Assembly: GCA_019239785.1 (NCBI GenBank)
Contig: JAFAZM010000040.1
Coordinates: 1 to 8,702, forward strand
DNA length: 8,702 nt
Source: Sphingomonadaceae bacterium
GTDB lineage: Bacteria > Pseudomonadota > Alphaproteobacteria > Sphingomonadales > Sphingomonadaceae
Reading direction: 5' to 3'
Numbering within the stretch: position 1 is the first letter of the stretch; each line of letters opens with the position of its first letter. This document shows, piece by piece, positions 6,989 through 8,702 of the stretch. Position numbers and translations under genes: made by a program. The notes under the pieces are model-generated. The model was not told where the DNA came from. It worked only from the letters and a program-made list of their open reading frames with translations, and did not search any database.

Positions 6989-7615
6989 TCAGAGCAAGCC
7001 CTCGGCCCGGAGCCGGGCCTCGAGATCGGCGGCATCGACGAAGAGGTGCGCCTGCATGCCGACCGCGAGCGCCGCCTCGACGTTGATCTCGCGGTCGTCG
7101 ATGAAGAGGGCGTCGGCGGGCCGCAGGCGGAAGCGGTCGAGCGCGAGGTAATAGATGGCCGGATCGGGCTTCAGCAGCTTCACCTCGCCCGACACGATTA
7201 TGCCCTGGAAGCGGGCGAAGAAGGCCTGTTCCTTCGCGAAGAAAGGCGGCCAGAAATCGGCCGAGAAATTGGTGATCGCGTAAAGCGGCACGCCCCGCGC
7301 AGCGAGCGCCTCGACCAAGTCATGCACCCCAGGCACCGGTCCGCTGATCGTCTCGCCGAAGCGGTCGCTCCAGGCGGCGATCGATTCGGCATATTGGGGG
7401 AATTTCTCCTCGAGCTCTGCCGCGGCTTCCGCATAGGGGCGGCCGCCGTCCAGCGTCTCGTGCCAGGAATAGAGGTCGACATCCTCGATGAACCTCAGCC
7501 GCGCTTCGTCGTCCGCGATCTGCCGGACGAGGAAGGCGTCGGGATCCCAGCCGTAGAGGACGTTGCCGACGTCGAAGATGACGGCAGACGGTCCTTCGAT
7601 ACGGGTCTTCGCCAT
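6989..7615 (-). CDS. HAD superfamily hydrolase (haloacid dehalogenase-like, YihX-type)
   Basis: 208 residues with all four HAD motifs. Motif I is VIFDVGNVLY with nucleophile Asp15; the usual second Asp two residues on is Gly17, as in the YihX-like D-x-G-N-V subgroup. Motif II is LYAITNFS (Thr115, Asn116). Motif III is the Lys149 region of VKLLKPDPAIYYLAL. Motif IV is FIDDREINVEAA (Asp173, Asp174). An alpha-helical cap lies between motifs I and II (about 25-95). A cytosolic phosphatase or dehalogenase on a small molecule is expected; YihX of E. coli acts on alpha-glucose-1-phosphate, but the substrate here is unknown. The start codon and first eight codons (MAKTRIEG) lie inside an intergenic repeat copy, so the N-terminal extension before AVIFD looks repeat-derived. 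No other in-frame start exists. AGGGG about 7 bases upstream may serve as ribosome site. It follows rpmJ in the same direction. Confidence 0.9.
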   Translation of the reverse strand: MAKTRIEGPSAVIFDVGNVLYGWDPDAFLVRQIADDEARLRFIEDVDLYSWHETLDGGRPYAEAAAELEEKFPQYAESIAAWSDRFGETISGPVPGVHDLVEALAARGVPLYAITNFSADFWPPFFAKEQAFFARFQGIIVSGEVKLLKPDPAIYYLALDRFRLRPADALFIDDREINVEAALAVGMQAHLFVDAADLEARLRAEGLL

Positions 7616-7716
7616 GCTCAGCCCCTACTCAGGATGAGCGGAGGGAGCCATTTCCTTGCACTCAACCGCTCATCCTGAGTAGCCGTTGAGCTTGTCGAAA
7701 CGGCGTATCGAAGGAC
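7591..7716. repeat. Inverted pair of 51-bp intergenic repeats spanning the HAD gene start
   Basis: Arm 1 (7591-7641) and arm 2 (7666-7716) are both 51 bases long and align as reverse complements without gaps: 13 of 13 outer bases (GTCCTTCGATACG), about 12 of 21 middle bases, and 17 of 17 inner bases (CTACTCAGGATGAGCGG). A 24-base spacer lies between them. Arm 2 has its own GCCGTT/AACGGC hairpin around GAGCTTGTCGA. The core resembles the CTTGTCGAA-type repeats scattered through sphingomonad genomes (from memory). Arm 2 ends one base short of the rpmJ stop codon complement; arm 1 runs into the HAD coding region. Confidence 0.85.
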
Positions 7717-7717
7717 G

Positions 7718-7843
7718 TCAGCCCTGGCGCGCCTTGAAGCGGCGGTTGGTCTTGTTGATGACGTAGGTGCGGCCCCGGCGGCGGATCACGCGGCAGTCGC
7801 GGTGGCGCGACTTGAGGGACTTGAGCGAGTTGCGGATCTTCAT
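7718..7843 (-). CDS. rpmJ: 50S ribosomal protein L36, zinc-free form
   Basis: 41 residues beginning MKIRNSLKSLKSRHRDCRVI, with RRRGRTYVINKTN in the middle and ending RFKARQG, the standard alphaproteobacterial L36. It is part of the large ribosomal subunit, where it contacts 23S rRNA. Zinc-binding L36 proteins have four ligands (C-x2-C-x12-C-x5-H); here only Cys17 remains, at the position of the second Cys, so no zinc ribbon can form. A longer frame upstream (to 7903) has no family similarity and the ATG at 7843 is the family start. It diverges from the Lrp gene. The repeat pair follows one base after the stop, before the HAD gene, which is co-directional. Confidence 0.97.
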   Translation of the reverse strand: MKIRNSLKSLKSRHRDCRVIRRRGRTYVINKTNRRFKARQG

Positions 7844-7900
7844 GGCCTGGAACGCCTGCCTGTCTCTTGCGATGCTTTTTTGCGGAAAATGCGAGGCGCT

Positions 7901-7929
7901 CACCTAGTGGGAGGGGCCTGCCAAGTCAA
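7901..7929 (-). promoter_or_regulatory. Candidate sigma-70 promoter of rpmJ
   Basis: On the minus strand TTGACT (7924-7929) is followed after exactly 17 bases by TAGGTG (7901-7906). The -35 box matches the consensus well; the -10 box is poor, which is common in GC-rich alphaproteobacteria. It lies 58 bases before the rpmJ ATG. No other -35-like box as good was seen in the shared region. Confidence 0.4.
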
Positions 7930-7950
7930 GCCGGGGGCGTCGCGACGATT

Positions 7951-7965
7951 GAGCAGATTGTGCTC
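7951..7965. promoter_or_regulatory. Lrp-box-like palindrome, candidate operator of the adjacent Lrp/AsnC gene
   Basis: GAGCAGATTGTGCTC has perfect GAGCA/TGCTC arms around an AT-containing centre and agrees with 11 of 15 positions of the E. coli Lrp consensus (YAGHAWATTWTDCTR). It lies 60 bases before the Lrp-type gene and 22 bases upstream of the candidate rpmJ -35 box. Autoregulation is usual in the family, so this is a reasonable operator; binding is inferred. Confidence 0.5.
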
Positions 7966-8025
7966 CGATCTCGCGCTTTTCCGCCCGCGCTTGGAAGATC
8001 CTACCAATTCGGGCATGAGACGCGC

Positions 8026-8487
8026 ATGGACCGCACCGATCTCAAGATCCTCGCCATCCTCCAGGAGGATTCGTCGCTGCCCGTCGCCGAGGTGGCGAGC
8101 CGGGTGAACCTGTCGCAGACGCCCTGCTGGCGCCGCATCCAGAAGCTGGAGGCGCAGGGCGTGATCGCCCGCCGCGTCGCCATCCTCGACCCGGATTCGG
8201 TGGGGCTCGGCCTCTCCGTGTTCGTCGAGATCGAGACCGGCGACCATAGCGGCGACTGGCTCGCCCGCTTCGCCGAATCGGTGCAGGCGATGCCGGAGGT
8301 GATGGAGGTCTACAGGATGGCCGGCGACGTCGATTATCTGCTGCGCGTCGCGGTCGGCTCGATGGCCGAATATGACGATTTCTACCGCCGGCTGATCGCC
8401 GGCGTGCCGCTGAAGAACGTCACCTCGCGCTTCGCGATGGAGCGCGTCAAGAGCACCACCGCCTACCCGCTGCGGCTCGAAGCCTAG
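8026..8487 (+). CDS. Lrp/AsnC family transcriptional regulator
   Basis: 153 residues, the family norm. MDRTDLKILAILQEDSSL is the typical opening; the winged helix-turn-helix covers about 1-60, with recognition helix LSQTPCWRRIQKLEAQGVI. The C-terminal RAM (effector-binding, oligomerisation) domain covers about 70-147, with VMEVYRMAGDVDYLLRV holding the conserved G-x-x-D-Y. Members form dimers to octamers and respond to amino acids; the ligand is not readable here. The ATG at 8026 is chosen because it starts the family domain; the open frame runs 53 codons further upstream without similarity and through the putative operator. The ribosome site is weak (GAGA, about 5 bases upstream). It diverges from rpmJ, with 182 bases between. 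A compound hairpin follows one base after its stop. Confidence 0.95.
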   Translation: MDRTDLKILAILQEDSSLPVAEVASRVNLSQTPCWRRIQKLEAQGVIARRVAILDPDSVGLGLSVFVEIETGDHSGDWLARFAESVQAMPEVMEVYRMAGDVDYLLRVAVGSMAEYDDFYRRLIAGVPLKNVTSRFAMERVKSTTAYPLRLEA

Positions 8488-8488
8488 A

Positions 8489-8532
8489 GCGATTTCCAGT
8501 CAGATCGAACGATCTGACGCCTCTGAAATCGC
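8489..8532 (+). repeat. Compound stem-loop directly after the Lrp gene
   Basis: Outer arms GCGATTTC (8489-8496) and GAAATCGC (8525-8532) enclose an inner perfect dyad, GTCAGATCG (8499-8507) and CGATCTGAC (8510-8518). Together they form a two-part stem starting one base after the stop codon. It could end the Lrp transcript but has no T-tract, and its form also fits a dispersed alphaproteobacterial repeat. Confidence 0.55.
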
Positions 8533-8556
8533 GGCAAAATCATAACTTGGAGCGAA

Positions 8557-8583
8557 GCTCCCGGAGCGGCCGGCCCCGGGAGC
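8557..8583 (-). terminator. GC-rich hairpin downstream of the partial minus-strand gene
   Basis: GCTCCCGG (8557-8564) pairs exactly with CCGGGAGC (8576-8583) around an 11-base loop. On the minus strand it begins 9 bases after the stop of the partial gene at the right edge, the usual place for a terminator. No T-run follows in that direction, so the call is tentative. Confidence 0.4.
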
Positions 8584-8592
8584 GTTTCCGGC

Positions 8593-8702
8593 TCAGTGTG
8601 AGTTGCGGGTCGCGTGCGAGGCGCTGCCGTGCGAGCTGCTCGAATTGCCCGACGCCGCATGGCTGTTGCCCGAGGACATGTTGCCGGACGACATGTTGCC
8701 GC
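8593..8702 (-). CDS. Partial gene: C-terminal Gly/Asn/Ser/His-rich tail of an unrecognised protein
   Basis: The reverse strand is open from the window edge to a TGA at 8593-8595, giving 36 residues that start GNMSSGNMSSGNSHAASGN, continue with SSSSHGSASH and end ATRNSH. The composition (Ser, Gly, Asn, His, Ala) is low complexity, and two exact five-residue units GNMSS are followed by a degenerate GNSHAAS. The 15-base DNA repeat units lie at 8671-8685 and 8686-8700. A hairpin follows shortly after the stop, which supports a true gene end. The other minus frames give less protein-like translations. The gene's start and main domain lie right of the window, so the function is unknown; such tails are often found on small exported proteins. 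Confidence 0.5.
   Translation of the reverse strand, partial: GNMSSGNMSSGNSHAASGNSSSSHGSASHATRNSH

Noticed and set aside
5660..7678. Open frame of 672 codons on the plus strand across the hydroxylase and HAD genes
   Set aside because: It covers two well-recognised minus-strand genes and their gap, and has no recognisable domain; a GC-skewed shadow.
7844..7903. 20-codon N-terminal extension of L36
   Set aside because: L36 proteins start MK-[IV]-R; the extension carries no family similarity and would overlap the leader after the candidate promoter.
7867..8025. 53-codon N-terminal extension of the Lrp/AsnC gene
   Set aside because: The upstream codons show no similarity to the family, cross the likely operator and promoter region, and the family start MDRTDLKIL fits the ATG at 8026.

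Overview
The window is GC-rich, densely packed bacterial DNA that looks like a chromosomal stretch from an alphaproteobacterium, most likely a sphingomonad (Sphingomonas or a close relative). This rests on protein character (a GapR/DUF2312 protein, an alphaproteobacterial zinc-free L36, a pyruvate kinase with the D-L-Q-G-P-K variant of the active-site loop) and on several hairpin-forming intergenic repeats of the kind common in these genomes. The genus is an inference; no database search was possible.

Layout. Positions 1-272 (minus) hold the N-terminal part of a YebC/PmpR-family protein. Positions 334-2703 (minus) encode a large exported S41-family protein with an N-terminal jelly-roll-like domain. 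A repeat pair at 2854-2959 separates it from gapR (2965-3207, minus, TTG start). Pyruvate kinase (3296-4786, plus) diverges from gapR. A long inverted repeat (4807-4947) fills the convergent gap between pyk and the next block. That block is four genes on the minus strand, read right to left: rpmJ for ribosomal protein L36 (7718-7843), a HAD-family hydrolase (6989-7615), a TPR protein fused to an aspartyl/asparaginyl beta-hydroxylase domain (5792-6937) and a histidine phosphatase (4954-5718). Diverging from rpmJ is an Lrp/AsnC-family regulator (8026-8487, plus), with an Lrp-box-like palindrome in the shared upstream region. The right edge cuts a minus-strand gene whose visible end encodes a Gly/Asn/Ser/His-rich tail with a short tandem repeat.

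How the genes relate. Most are housekeeping: translation and regulation (yebC, rpmJ), nucleoid and supercoiling (gapR), glycolysis (pyk). The three co-directional enzymes between rpmJ and pyk (two phosphatase-fold proteins flanking a TPR-oxygenase) may be co-transcribed, but their substrates cannot be read from the sequence.

There is no CRISPR array, transposase, phage gene, tRNA or rRNA that I can support, and no clear new defence or biosynthetic system. The most unusual structure is an imperfect inverted pair of 51-bp repeats (7591-7716) in which one arm contains the start codon and first eight codons of the HAD gene. More generally, hairpin repeats sit within a few bases of four stop codons.
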